Source: Phytophthora colocasiae (Eukaryota > Oomycota > Peronosporomycetes > Peronosporales > Peronosporaceae). Taken from it: a stretch of 64,000 bases of DNA. The notes under the pieces were generated by a model. The model was not told the origin of the DNA. It saw only the letters and a list, made by a program, of their open reading frames with translations, and did no database searches. Made by a program: the position numbers and the translations under genes. This document shows positions 40,205 through 49,385 of this stretch, piece by piece. Numbering within the stretch: position 1 is the stretch's first letter; each line of letters begins with the position of its first letter. Where the stretch lies: assembly GCA_018806915.1 (NCBI GenBank), contig JAGKQI010000066.1:1-64000 (forward strand), written 5' to 3'.

Positions 40205-41065
40205 CAGGGATCCTTTAGGACTTACTTCATAGAGCAATGGCTATCAGGAGGATACAATCGCTGGTTGCCTTGAAACCCCAACTGAAATGGCTAAAACCAA
40301 CAATCCAGTTAAGAATTTCAATCGCCAGCTCAAAAACCAACACACTATGCGCCGATTACTCCGATTGAATCCGCTTTTTATTGAGTTACTTAACTGTATT
40401 GGTGTCCGATCGATTCTTGTTAAGGCGATGGTAACTTCTCCAAGAGCAGCACCTCACGTTTTACGGGACTATCGAAAAGCAGCTCGGCGTATTCAACAAT
40501 CCACACTCTCACCCACTAGCGTCTCAGAATTCCCAAGCTGCAGCTGCACCCGTAATGAACTTCCAGGAGAAATCTCCTGACAGGCGCTCCATTGCATTCA
40601 TCACCAGTCTCGATCCGTCTATTACAGACCGAGCTGCAGAAACACAATCACCTGACATTTCAATACCTCAAGTATCTTCGTGGACAAGTTGTCATGATGA
40701 TGATATGACAGCTAACACTGACTGCATTTATGTCTTGCAGAGGTATCGTAAAGATATCGTCGTGCCCTCATTAGCGCTATCGACCTCAAAACTAAAAGCT
40801 GTAAGGAGGAAGACCAAAAGGATGAAGCCTTGCAGTCTGAAGAACAACCAAGAACTGGATGGATAGCTAACTTAATTGACGAATCATATACATGTCGTAC
40901 ATGGTTCAAATTAGGCTGCTGCGTGCATGTTATGGCAGCGCTGGACGCTCATGGATTGCCTTACGATGGTTCACCGCCACCTCGACGGACGTATCCAAGC
41001 AAACGCCACAAGAAGAAACGTGGGCGACCTGCACAAGTGGGCCACGCTCTGAGTTTACAGTGAAT
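40205..41065 (+). pseudogene. MULE transposase, C-terminal relic with SWIM finger
   Basis: Fragments in order: SGGYNRWLP, then TEMAKTNNPVKNFNRQLKNQ (40281-40340), MRRLLRLNPLFIELLN, then after frame changes a SWIM-type motif SYTCRTWFKLGCCVHVMAAL (about 40885-40945) and a basic end, KKKRGRPAQVGHALSLQ. 'TNNP.E.FNR.LK' and a C-terminal SWIM finger followed by GRP are typical of oomycete Mutator-like transposases. The DDE core is missing or unrecognisable on the left, so only the last third remains. Confidence 0.75.
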
Positions 41066-41114
41066 CAGCGATACTCAGCGTCTTGCAACGTATTTCAAAT
41101 TATATTGGTTCATT

Positions 41115-41720
41115 GCATTGATCTTTGCTTCTCAACAATTTCTACTATCCTATTCTGCATCCGTCGCTTTGAGCGAACAATGGCTATCAGAGCTCCTTGA
41201 GAGTCAAAACTTGCTAGAGATGAATTGTCGTTTACGACGACATCACAGACGCTCGGCACGGAGCTGTCCACGCGGAGGTCGACGTCTTGCGCATTGACTC
41301 CGTGCACTGGCCTCATAGCGGTTCCATCACCTTGGCGCTGACCGACTCGTGGCCAAGGAATTCCAGTACATCTGGCATGTCGCGCGTCACTGGATGATTC
41401 AAAATGTCCATGACGATCTGGGCCAGCACCTGACACCGCTCGTCCAGCAGCTCCTGGTTGTCTGCTAGAATGAGCGTCACGAGTTCGTCGGCCGGCAGCG
41501 GCGTCAACGATTCACCCATGACCGACACCAGCGCCGAGTGGAGCTGCTTCAACTTGCTAAAGCGTCGGCTAATGACGTACTCATAGCTGAAACCTTCTTC
41601 GAGAGGCCCACGTGGAGGCGAGAAGGTGCTGGCGTTGCTGCACTACACGTACATCCACGCGTTGATGGTCGTGTCCTGGACGACCTCGGTTCGTACGGCA
41701 TACTTGAGGCTCAGGTTGAA
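41115..41720 (-). pseudogene. PX-domain protein relic inside MULE
   Basis: Minus strand: KYAVRTEVVQDTTINAWMYV, a TAG stop, then YEYVISRRFSKLKQLHSAL (the PX 'VSRRYSDF..LH' motif), LTPLPADELVTLIL, LLDERCQVLAQIVMDIL and NHPVTRDMPDVLEFLG. That is most of a phox-homology domain, which binds phosphoinositides. The frame shifts after about 41315 and continues as SFDSQGALIAIVRSKRRMQN. The in-frame stop and frameshift mark a pseudogene fragment. Intact PX proteins of oomycetes share these motifs. Confidence 0.72.
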
Positions 41721-42072
41721 GGAAAGGTGTAGTAGTAGTGGTGGTGAAGCTATTGCTGCTGCTAGCTGCTACCGCCTGTGTGAAGGAGGGAGTTTTACTG
41801 TAGCGTTTGTGGTTGCTGCTGCTGCAAAGTGCTCGAAATGTGCAATGGCAGCCAAGTCGCCGCACGCGAAGATATACTCGCGTGACTGCATATTCCCCTG
41901 TGGACATGAGTCCGTCCCGACGACTTGTATCGACTGTACCGTCGAGAGAAGAGCTTCTGGTAGACGACCTGCGTGTCCAATATGACGTGTGAAGCGTAGG
42001 ATATACAAAGCCCTTTAAAAACGATATTCAGCAAAATTCGTATTAGGCAGGACAAGTACTTACCGCACCCCT

Positions 42073-42118
42073 TGTGTATTTTGTCTGCGGTTCTGTAGAT
42101 TTTTCACTTCTGTCTGTA
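42073..42118 (-). repeat. right subterminal TACAGA array, inverted
   Basis: Inverted TACAGA (TCTGTA) at 42113-42118 and 42092-42097, plus a one-base variant TGTGTA at 42073-42078; spacings 21 and 19. Confidence 0.88.
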
Positions 42119-42134
42119 GATTTTCTGTTTTCTC

Positions 42135-42143
42135 CGCTCAGTG
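42135..42143. repeat. 9-bp target-site duplication of MULE, right
   Basis: CGCTCAGTG, identical to 38596-38604. Confidence 0.88.
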
Positions 42144-43315
42144 CTTGCTTAGTTCTCGAGCTTAGGCAGCAAATTGCTCCTGCTTTGGCAGCGACTTAGC
42201 GCTGCGCAATGTTCCACCACCCCAGCCGGCAGTACAAAGCTGTAGCATCGTCCGACGGAATAAGGTTTCGGTGCGAGTCCAGGATGGGATACACAGGCCG
42301 TGCAGTGGTGGTGCCAAGCTGAAGTCGTTGACTCACGTCCAAACGGCCATGTGGACTCTGATATTGTCGGCGTTCGATCGCTACGTCGATTCACTATGAA
42401 CGAGTGGAAATTGGTGCACAACGTGCAAGTGGCGTCAAGGAATTTGACATCGTGTAGAGGTGGCAATGGGGATTACGTTGTTGATTCCATATCAAGGTCG
42501 TCCGTACGGCTATTCATGCTTCTTGTCGTGCCAAAGCCTCTCTCTTGGTGGGGTTTTGGGCGTTGGAAGGTGATTGGGATCGCTCTGCGCTCGCAATCGC
42601 TCGGTTGTAGCTGGAATTGTCATCGCGTGGTGGTGTATTGCAGTCTTCTGCCAGTCCACTCGCTTCAGCTATCTTGACGGAGTTGCTCGACATGGACTAG
42701 CCCAGGCGATGACGCAACACTCAACGCGAAGAGAATGCTAGACACATCGCCAGATTTCTCCTTTAGCGTCGCGTTGGGCTTTGCACTCGTGTTGCACCTA
42801 CAGTTCTCTGCACTGCAGGTGGTTCACATGAACGTCTTCTAGGGTCTTTCGTGCAGTGGAAGTGCATTAGTCGATCGGATTGCACATGTGCACGTACGGC
42901 GGTGCGTTTTGCTTCTTTGCTGCCGTACGACAGGCACATCAAACTTGAACGGTTGCTAATGCTGCAGCCGCTTCAACAGAACTCAATTACACAAAGAGCA
43001 ACTTCTGGAAATGAAGCCCTTGCTAGAGTAAATAGAGCTTTCTGTTTTCGAAACGTTCAATGGAATGGACAATAATGAATCATTTACATGAGCTGAGGTG
43101 CTGTAACGCGGAAGTTCATGCATTTGCTGACTCATATACATGCCCTTCCATGCGTGAGTGACCATATTAGTAAACCGGGAAGATGGATATGTACCAAGTC
43201 CATTAATATTTACCTGAAGAGCAAGAAGAACCTTTACAAACATTGCATTACTTTTTTCTCTCTCTTTTGGTTGTACATATAACTATCTAACGTTCACACA
43301 AAGACTAGAAAACTT
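42144..43315. other. intergenic
   Basis: 1.2 kb with only short, unrelated open frames on both strands. No gene, repeat or RNA recognised. Confidence 0.45.
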
Positions 43316-43990
43316 CTAGTTAGTCTGAGAATACTCCTCATAATGCGTCTGGCAGTAATTCTGCGTGCGTTCATAGGCCGGTTTCGAGCAGTTCGGTACC
43401 TGGCAGCGTTTACCACCGCCATGAGCCCAACAGAACCCGTTCGATACTGCAATAGTATCACAACTCTCGAACGAACACACAGTGCCACCACCATGCGACC
43501 AGCAAACGCCCTTGGACTTGGCGCGGTTGTTGCAGTCCGTCACCTTGCAGCGCACCCATCCGCCGTGTTTCCAGCAGCGTTTGGCGTGCTTGGCACGACT
43601 TGTGCATCCTTCAACGGTGCAGTACTTGCTGCCTTTCTTGACCGGCTTAGCCGGTGATGCCACGGCCGCCGTCGTCCGGCTCACACTACGTCTCCGCTTG
43701 GCGACGGTCGGCTCGCTGATGAAGTCTCTCTTCCTGGTCTTGGACGTGTCGGAATCCGACTCGGAGTCAGACGACGACAGGATGAAGGACAGCGCTGCCT
43801 TGTGTCTTGTACTCGTGTCCTGGTTGGCCGGTGCGCTGGAATTCTCCGAGTCTTCGTCTGCGTGCATCATGTTGATACTGGGAAGTCGGAAGGAGGGGGA
43901 AGATCTGGTAGTGAAGTTCGGGTCCTGAAAGGCTCGAAAGGGGAACAGCGGCGTCTGATACGTTACGAGCGACGTGTCGGGCACAACCAT
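43316..43990 (-). CDS. WRKY19-like CxH-repeat zinc-finger protein, copy 2
   Basis: ATG 43990 gives 224 residues: a Pro/Ser/Phe-rich N-terminus (MVVPDTSLVTYQTPLFPF), an acidic NMMHADEDSENSS, the shared AALSFILSSSDSESDSD block, a bipartite basic stretch (AKRRRS) and four Cys/His repeats: GCTSRAKHAKRCWKHGG, DCNNRAKSKGVCWSHGG, SCDTIAVSNGFCWAHGG and NCSKPAYERTQNYC. The repeat part is nearly identical in protein to the copy at 35977-36639, while the N-termini differ. The pair therefore arose by duplication, with the zinc-finger half under constraint. The MULE lies between them. A regulatory nucleic-acid-binding role is inference. Confidence 0.86.
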   Translation of the reverse strand: MVVPDTSLVTYQTPLFPFRAFQDPNFTTRSSPSFRLPSINMMHADEDSENSSAPANQDTSTRHKAALSFILSSSDSESDSDTSKTRKRDFISEPTVAKRRRSVSRTTAAVASPAKPVKKGSKYCTVEGCTSRAKHAKRCWKHGGWVRCKVTDCNNRAKSKGVCWSHGGGTVCSFESCDTIAVSNGFCWAHGGGKRCQVPNCSKPAYERTQNYCQTHYEEYSQTN

Positions 43991-44511
43991 GAGATCGCCG
44001 TGCGAGCTGCGAGTCCGGTTCCAAAGTGATTTTCAAAAGGAGGGGGCCGGCCAGCTGAGGCGCAGACAACTGCTGTCTGGGTGGCTCAGACTATGTCACG
44101 GATTGCACCGAAAGCGAGAGTGAGAGGGGAGCTCGTTGAGCTCACTTGGTGACTCCTGGCTGACACCTGGTCCTTTTGCTTGCTCTCTGCTCGGAAAACA
44201 GCAGCCGAGGCACTTACGCGTTTGCAAGTCTTCGCAGCAGGAGACGTTGATGACGAAATGTCGACGTCAAAGAGCTCGGAAACGTCGACGTTTTTAGCTG
44301 CTTTCGAGTTGCCAAGGTAAAGACGTTGAAGGAGCTGGTTCAGTGTTTATCAACACAGTCAAGAGCTCTTCCGTGTTGTGAATAGAGTCTGCTTTAAACC
44401 ATGTCGAGATCAATCTGCAGGGTGGACATCCGTCGCCAGTTCGTGTCCAAAAGGATCCGTCGTAAAGCTTTGAACGACTTCAACGACCGCTAGTAATACA
44501 TTAACGTTGGG
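43991..44511. other. intergenic, zinc-finger gene promoter
   Basis: Includes repeated GTCGACGTTT-type motifs (AATGTCGACGTCAAAG and AACGTCGACG near 44255-44290). No gene. Confidence 0.4.
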
Positions 44512-44961
44512 CTAGAGAAAACGGAAGAGCTTTGCCTCTGCGTTGCTGGTGGATCGAAGAGGTCGAGTGCTCTTCCTCTGTCTCCTTCTTCTGCTTGGGA
44601 TCCGTCGGCCTCGTATCATCGAGAGCTTGCCACGAACGTGTCTGCTTTTCAGCGGGCCCCATCTCTTCTTGCAGAAACTTGACAGTCGCAGACCAGTGGT
44701 TGTCGTCGCTCCGACGTAGTGATGACGGGCTGCGCTACGGGGATCAAAAGGCTGTAAGCTTTCGTTAGTGCTCAAGACTTGGAACGCTGCAGCCCTAAAC
44801 TGTTCACGGATATCTAGTAAAACCCCATCTTCCACTCCATCTTCGATCCTACCACCTAGACCTGACTCACATGGAAGATAACGAGCAAGTGTTGACATGA
44901 TGCAACCGACAAGCCTAGCGTTCGTCTTCAAATCGACCTCGCTTTGACAACACGGCAACAA
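44512..44961 (-). CDS. small hypothetical protein or gene fragment
   Basis: 149 codons, MLPCCQSEVDLKTNARLVGC... . The first 90 residues (ARYLPCESGLGGRIEDGVED, IREQFRAAAFQVLSTNESL) read like real, partly helical protein; the rest is strongly basic (RGRRIPSRRRRQRKST). No domain recognised and no homologue recalled. It may be the end of a longer decayed gene. Confidence 0.33.
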   Translation of the reverse strand: MLPCCQSEVDLKTNARLVGCIMSTLARYLPCESGLGGRIEDGVEDGVLLDIREQFRAAAFQVLSTNESLQPFDPRSAARHHYVGATTTTGLRLSSFCKKRWGPLKSRHVRGKLSMIRGRRIPSRRRRQRKSTRPLRSTSNAEAKLFRFL

Positions 44962-45716
44962 CTTGGCATGGACGTAAAGAAGAGAGTGTCCTCCTTCCGT
45001 CCAACCGAAGTTGGTACCATTTCAACTGATAAATACCTTCTCTTCTTGCTTAGAAAACAACATAAGTGGAGTGTAATGCAGCCGCTCGACCTTCCTTCTG
45101 GACGGATGGAAGGACGAAGGGGAAACGGAGACAGGGATGTGTCGTTGACTCACCACGCTGAGTCAACAACGACTGTCCATTTTAAAAGAATGATGAACAC
45201 TAGCCAGTACATGTACTGTGCATATTGAGCCTTAGGTCTGGTGTGTAAATGGAATGTACATGCAGGCATTGCCGACGGTATGATGGCATTACATGTGCCG
45301 AAGGTATTATGCTTCTGGAGGACGTCCGGTTGTACTCAAGCGAGGCCGTTCGACCCAGACAGACAGCGATCTCGGGATTGTACAGCCAGCGGGGTGAAGC
45401 TCATCAAGATCAACGTGACCTTTGCGTAGCCCCGTTTAAGCTAGCAACGTTGCCTCGCTTTGTGCCTTGAGCCTCTGTCGCACCGAGTCAGGCGTAGCGA
45501 GCGGATTCAACATGACCCTCTTCCTTCACCTGCACGGCGTCCCGTGTATCTTGAGTTTGCAGACTCAAGGCTTGACATGCTCCATGCCAAAGGATCAGCC
45601 ACGCTGCTTCAGGTTCGCTGGAAGGTGACGCCGTATCACGTGCAACCGACTGAGCCTCCTGATCGCTCGATTTAGGTAGTCGCAAGCTTTTTTCGGCTTC
45701 AAACGTGTCCACTTTC
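44962..45716. other. intergenic
   Basis: No supported gene. Contains an inverted repeat GTTGACTCA-CCACGC-TGAGTCAAC at 45144-45167, which presents TGACTCA, a bZIP/AP-1-type site, on both strands. Possibly regulatory for the gene at 45717. Confidence 0.4.
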
Positions 45717-47938
45717 ATGTCGGTGCCTGTGTCGCCCGCGACAGCGATTCATGCGCGGCAACAACGGCCACGTATCACGTTTGGGACGGTTTTGGCGTTC
45801 GTAGCGGTGTTCGGACGCGTTGTAGTAGCACCGATGATGCTACTGACTGTTTTTGGACTGAGCAAGTACCTCACGTCCGGCCGGATGTTCATTGAAGCGC
45901 CCGACAGCTACTTCGCCTTCAGTGCAGAAGACGCGGTGATGGTCGGTGGGTGTACTAATTGTCAGGTTGGCTGCCGTACCGCCGCCTTGCAAATGTCGCT
46001 CTTCGGACACAACGCGCTTATGAGCAAGCCGTTGTTCGAGAACTTGTACACGATGAGTTTAACGAACGTATCATTGAGTGTCAACGCTATCGCGTCAGTG
46101 GATACGATGGAGAAGGATGGGATGGTGTGTATGAGTGGCTTTGACGAGTGGGGGTCGCCTGTCACCAAGTTTAAAGGAGAGCCGAAGATGGTCGTCGACG
46201 TGGTGCACGTGTTAAACCTATCGGTGATGCCTCAAGTCCTGCTTGAAGTGGAAACAGCGATCGATACAGTGGTTAACTGCCGTACGGACTGGGTATTGGA
46301 AGCTCATTTGAGACTGTTTAAGTTCCCTACAGCCAAAGCTAGTGCCGATTTCTCCGCCGTTTCAGTGGCGGACTTTACGATCTTCCCTGAACGAACGGAA
46401 TGCAGACCAAACATCTCCAATAGCGACATTGTAGGCTCGAAACTCGCTCTACCAACATTCGGGTATGATCCCCTCGAAGTTGTACCGGATATCCTCACGT
46501 TATTCCCGTACAGCTTCAATAGTAGTTTACCATTTGTATCACGGACGATCCGGGCTACAGATGAAAGCTACGACAAGGTCTTACAGCCTTTATTCCACGG
46601 ATACTACGGCGGTTGTCGCGTTCGAGTGGTGAATACTACCGGCGTTTATATTGAAGAAGACTGCGTAGTCAACCAGCACTGGGTGAACTACGGACTGATG
46701 ATACAAGCACCTGACGATCTCCTGTGTGTTCAACAGGAGACGTGTGTGTACACAACTACTACAACTCCTTATGGGAGTTCGTGACTGAAGTGGATCATAG
46801 TGCCAAGGACCGACTGACAATGGCTATCAACGTCTTTCGAAGTCGCTACGCTGATCGAGTGAAGCTCAGTCTATTGCCAGGTGTCGTTGTGGCTCAGATG
46901 CTCGCTATGGGCGTCATTAGTCTGTACCAAGTGATGTCCCACAAGCGATCAGTGCTGCTCACACAGATATGGGCGTACCGGTGTCAGAACGGCCGCATGC
47001 AGGTGTTGTACCTGATTCAGATCACGTACCACCTCGTCACGAGCTCGGATCTGTATTATCTTGGCCTCGCCACTGGTACATTGACGTCTGAAGCTCTCAC
47101 GAACTTGGCCTTTTGTTTCTTCGTCTTCTCTTACTCGTCCATTAACCTACTTAAGGCGCGATCGGGAGAACAACAGCTTGCTCGCCACTTCCGTCTCACG
47201 TGGGAGACTATGCAGGTCTTCATCTCCATCTTCACCGTACGCGAGCTGTATTCTGTGCGTCAAAGGTCTCTCGTCTTCATCTTGAGTCTCAATGGTGAAC
47301 TTCTCCGTAAAACCACAGCAAGAGGAACAGCAACGTGCAACTTAAGTGATTCCTGCATCGTGTTCAAGCACAACTTGGTTCTACTAGCCATCGTGGCGTC
47401 AATAGCTTTAGGCTGCGTTGCTGCTTCCATCTCGTATTTCACTCAGAAGTATCTGTACTGGGAAGTACGTCGTATTGATAGTCCAATGCCTCGTAAGGAC
47501 TTAAGAGCCGCGTTTCAGCGTGTCGGTCGCGCAATCAAGCCCGAAGTAGGGCCCACAGCCTCGTGTGTCTTTCGGGACGGACCACCACTGCTTACCAGCT
47601 TCGAGCGACATTGTCTCGGTGCACCATTCTCCAAACTCTTCACAGACTGTGGGGATTTCGCTTATACTACGCACGAAGGTCGTCGTTGCTCGACTGTCGA
47701 GGCTATTCTACTCACGGGTTTCCTGTTCTACGGTGAGCACGTGTACCAGGCTCAAGACATCGTCCTGTTACTCCTCGAGCGTCTTCTACCTCGCAAATTC
47801 ACTCGAACATTCAACATCCTATTCGTCCGATGGAGAATCAATAAACGCACGGGTAACGTCTCGTTTCCGCAGAGCTGTACGTGGTTCCGAGCGAGTGACG
47901 ATGCCTTCCGACTGATGGAAGCTAGACCGATCTCATGA
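45717..47938 (+). CDS. large oomycete membrane protein, one frameshift
   Basis: ATG 45717 (TTTCATGTCGGTG) begins MSVPVSPATAIHARQQRPR. A membrane helix follows at about residues 25-50 (VLAFVAVFGRVVVAPMMLLT). Then comes a Cys-bearing, likely extracellular domain of about 300 residues (GGCTNCQVGC, YYGGCRVRVVNTTG). The frame breaks near 46740, at a GTGTGTGTAC run: one frame ends in TTTTTPYGSS while the next continues VHNYYNSLWEFVTEVDHSAK. The second part has helices VVVAQMLAMGVISLYQVM and LVLLAIVASIALGCVAASIS and ends at TGA 47936-47938. Total is about 735 residues if joined. It looks like a lineage-specific oomycete transmembrane family; function unknown. One lost or gained base explains the break, so a sequencing or assembly indel is as likely as a true mutation. 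Confidence 0.75.
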
Positions 47939-47990
47939 CAGCAAACACCGCCTCGTTTGAGCCCACCCTAAAAGAATTCGGTGTAGTTGG

Positions 47991-48041
47991 CCGTCAACAT
48001 GGAACACCGAGACTTCCGGTGCCTCGTTTCCATGTTGACGG
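47991..48041. repeat. hairpin between convergent genes
   Basis: CCGTCAACATGGAA (47991-48004) is the exact inverse of TTCCATGTTGACGG (48028-48041); inside it CACC/GGTG can pair too. It lies 53 bases after the membrane-protein stop and 73 before the macro-protein stop. Confidence 0.88.
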
Positions 48042-48113
48042 GCACCGGATGCGAACGAGATCGACCTAAAAATGGCCAAGCGCACCGTGTATTTAACGAA
48101 ATCCGGAGCTTAA

Positions 48114-48926
48114 CTATTCGATCTCCAAGTCGTCCGAGTTGCACGGACTGTATTCTTCGCTACTTCCATCAAGAAAAGACCCATACGTCTCGATTGTTTC
48201 GTTCGTCATCGTTGCAACCGACGTCTTTCGTTGCTGTCTCGCGTCTTTCATTGCCTGAACGAACATGGACGTCGTCACTTCATCTTCGTTCATGAACACA
48301 ATAAGACGCAGCGATGTCACTGGACAGGTATCACAAAACGCCAAGCATTCGTTCACAATCTCTCGAGCAGCCATGTACTTGGGATAGCGATTGAGACCAG
48401 TGCACAGTGCTGGAATAGCTACAGACGTCAAGTGAAGACTGTTAGCCACGTTGAGAGCGCTTCGAACAGCTCGGCGAAGAGCGAACTGGTGATGTGGCGT
48501 TGGCCATCGGTAGTTGGTAATATTGGGACCAATTGTATGGATAATAACCTTGCTTGAAAGTCTTCCGGCCGTTGTCCATATCGCTGATCCAACTGGAACC
48601 TCCCCTTGGAAATAGACCCATTCGTTGCTCTGGGTTTGGATACTCAGTCCTCCTTTGCTTATAATTTTCTCTCTTAAACCACAGTTCTGGTTCAACAAGC
48701 TGTTGGTATCAGTGACGATGGCGTCTGTGCTCCAATCTGTTGGATCTCCACGCATCACAAGCAGTTTCGGCTTGTCCATCGTTTCTTGTTCCAGTGGAGG
48801 CTCGATCCATTCGTTCTGCTCCTCTTCAAAGTTAACACTCCAAGTCATCCAGTCGTCTTCACAAACATCTTCCTTCTCCTCCATTGTTGAGAATAGTCTC
48901 TTAACTCCTGTCTTCACACGCACCAT
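48114..48926 (-). CDS. macro-domain (ADP-ribose-binding) protein
   Basis: ATG 48926 (CGATGGTGCGTG) gives 270 residues. A 70-residue acidic N-terminus (EEKEDVCEDDWMTW) precedes a macro domain: KLLVMRGDPTDWSTDAIVTD, then NSLLNQNCGLREKIISKGG, GEVPVGSAIWTTAGRL, VIIHTIGPN, ALRRAVRSALNVANSLHLTS and VAIPALCTGLNRYPKYMAA. Macro domains bind ADP-ribose or remove it from proteins or O-acetyl-ADP-ribose. The canonical 'NAAN' is replaced by TDTNS, so hydrolase activity is uncertain. The C-terminus is acidic and Ser-rich. One exon. It is divergent from the NOL8-like gene with 459 bases between. Confidence 0.88.
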   Translation of the reverse strand: MVRVKTGVKRLFSTMEEKEDVCEDDWMTWSVNFEEEQNEWIEPPLEQETMDKPKLLVMRGDPTDWSTDAIVTDTNSLLNQNCGLREKIISKGGLSIQTQSNEWVYFQGEVPVGSAIWTTAGRLSSKVIIHTIGPNITNYRWPTPHHQFALRRAVRSALNVANSLHLTSVAIPALCTGLNRYPKYMAAREIVNECLAFCDTCPVTSLRLIVFMNEDEVTTSMFVQAMKDARQQRKTSVATMTNETIETYGSFLDGSSEEYSPCNSDDLEIE

Positions 48927-49385
48927 CGTCTTCTTTTCTCTACTAGCTACAGCTACAGACTGGACAGTTATGTCAAGATACTTCAACCACGGCAAGCGTT
49001 ACACAGGGATGAGACGGGGACGTCCCTTAGCGCTACTCTCGTGGAATCGTTGAGACAGGCGGGTCCCTTAGCGTTACTCTCGTGGAAATTCCCTAAGTAA
49101 CGGTATGAGCGATTACTTAGCGGTTACATTGATGTAGTGTTAGCGCCACACGCGCGCCTCCGCAACAAAAGCTACATGGGTGTGTGCGCCAGCATGTCTT
49201 CTATATATCTAGCAAGTGTCACTGTCAAATTCGCACTTGCAGGTGTCTTGGGGGATTTCCCCCAAGATCTGGCTAATCAAAGCGTTAGCAATTAATTGGT
49301 CTTAATTAAAATGATTGTGATATAATTAAACAATAATTGTTAGTTTTTTGCGAACCAGTCATAATTCGACCACAAGTCGCAGAAA
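48927..49385. promoter_or_regulatory. bidirectional promoter region with repeats and hairpin
   Basis: Separates divergent start codons. Holds two copies of a 25-bp direct repeat starting GTCCCTTAGCG (49022-49046, 49063-49087, one difference), and a perfect hairpin CTTGGGGG-ATTT-CCCCCAAG at 49247-49266. The last 100 bases are very AT-rich (TAATTAATTGG, ATTAAACAATAATTG). Confidence 0.5.

Larger units (their letters stand above)
38605..42134. mobile_element. Mutator-like element (MULE) with captured gene relics
   Basis: 3530 bp flanked by the 9-bp duplication CGCTCAGTG, the length that Mutator-type transposases make. Both ends start GAGA when read inward, and positions 14-24 of both ends are ATCTACAGACA; about 17 of the first 25 bases match. 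Both ends carry TACAGA motifs spaced about 20 bp, the first beginning 16 bases in from each end. A MULE transposase relic with a SWIM finger lies on the + strand (40205-41065). On the minus strand are a receptor-type kinase relic (39019-39911) and a PX-domain relic (41115-41720), neither of which belongs to a MULE. The structure matches Pack-MULEs. Transposase and passengers are frameshifted, so the copy is not autonomous. Confidence 0.82.

Noticed and set aside
41770..41990. RING-finger-like fragment (FPCGHESVPTTCIDC, RRPACPI)
   Set aside because: Cys/His spacing is only loosely RING-like and the upstream pair is missing; could be a third captured fragment but not supportable.
45241..45675. 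Several + strand frames upstream of the membrane protein
   Set aside because: Short, overlapping in different frames, no family resemblance.
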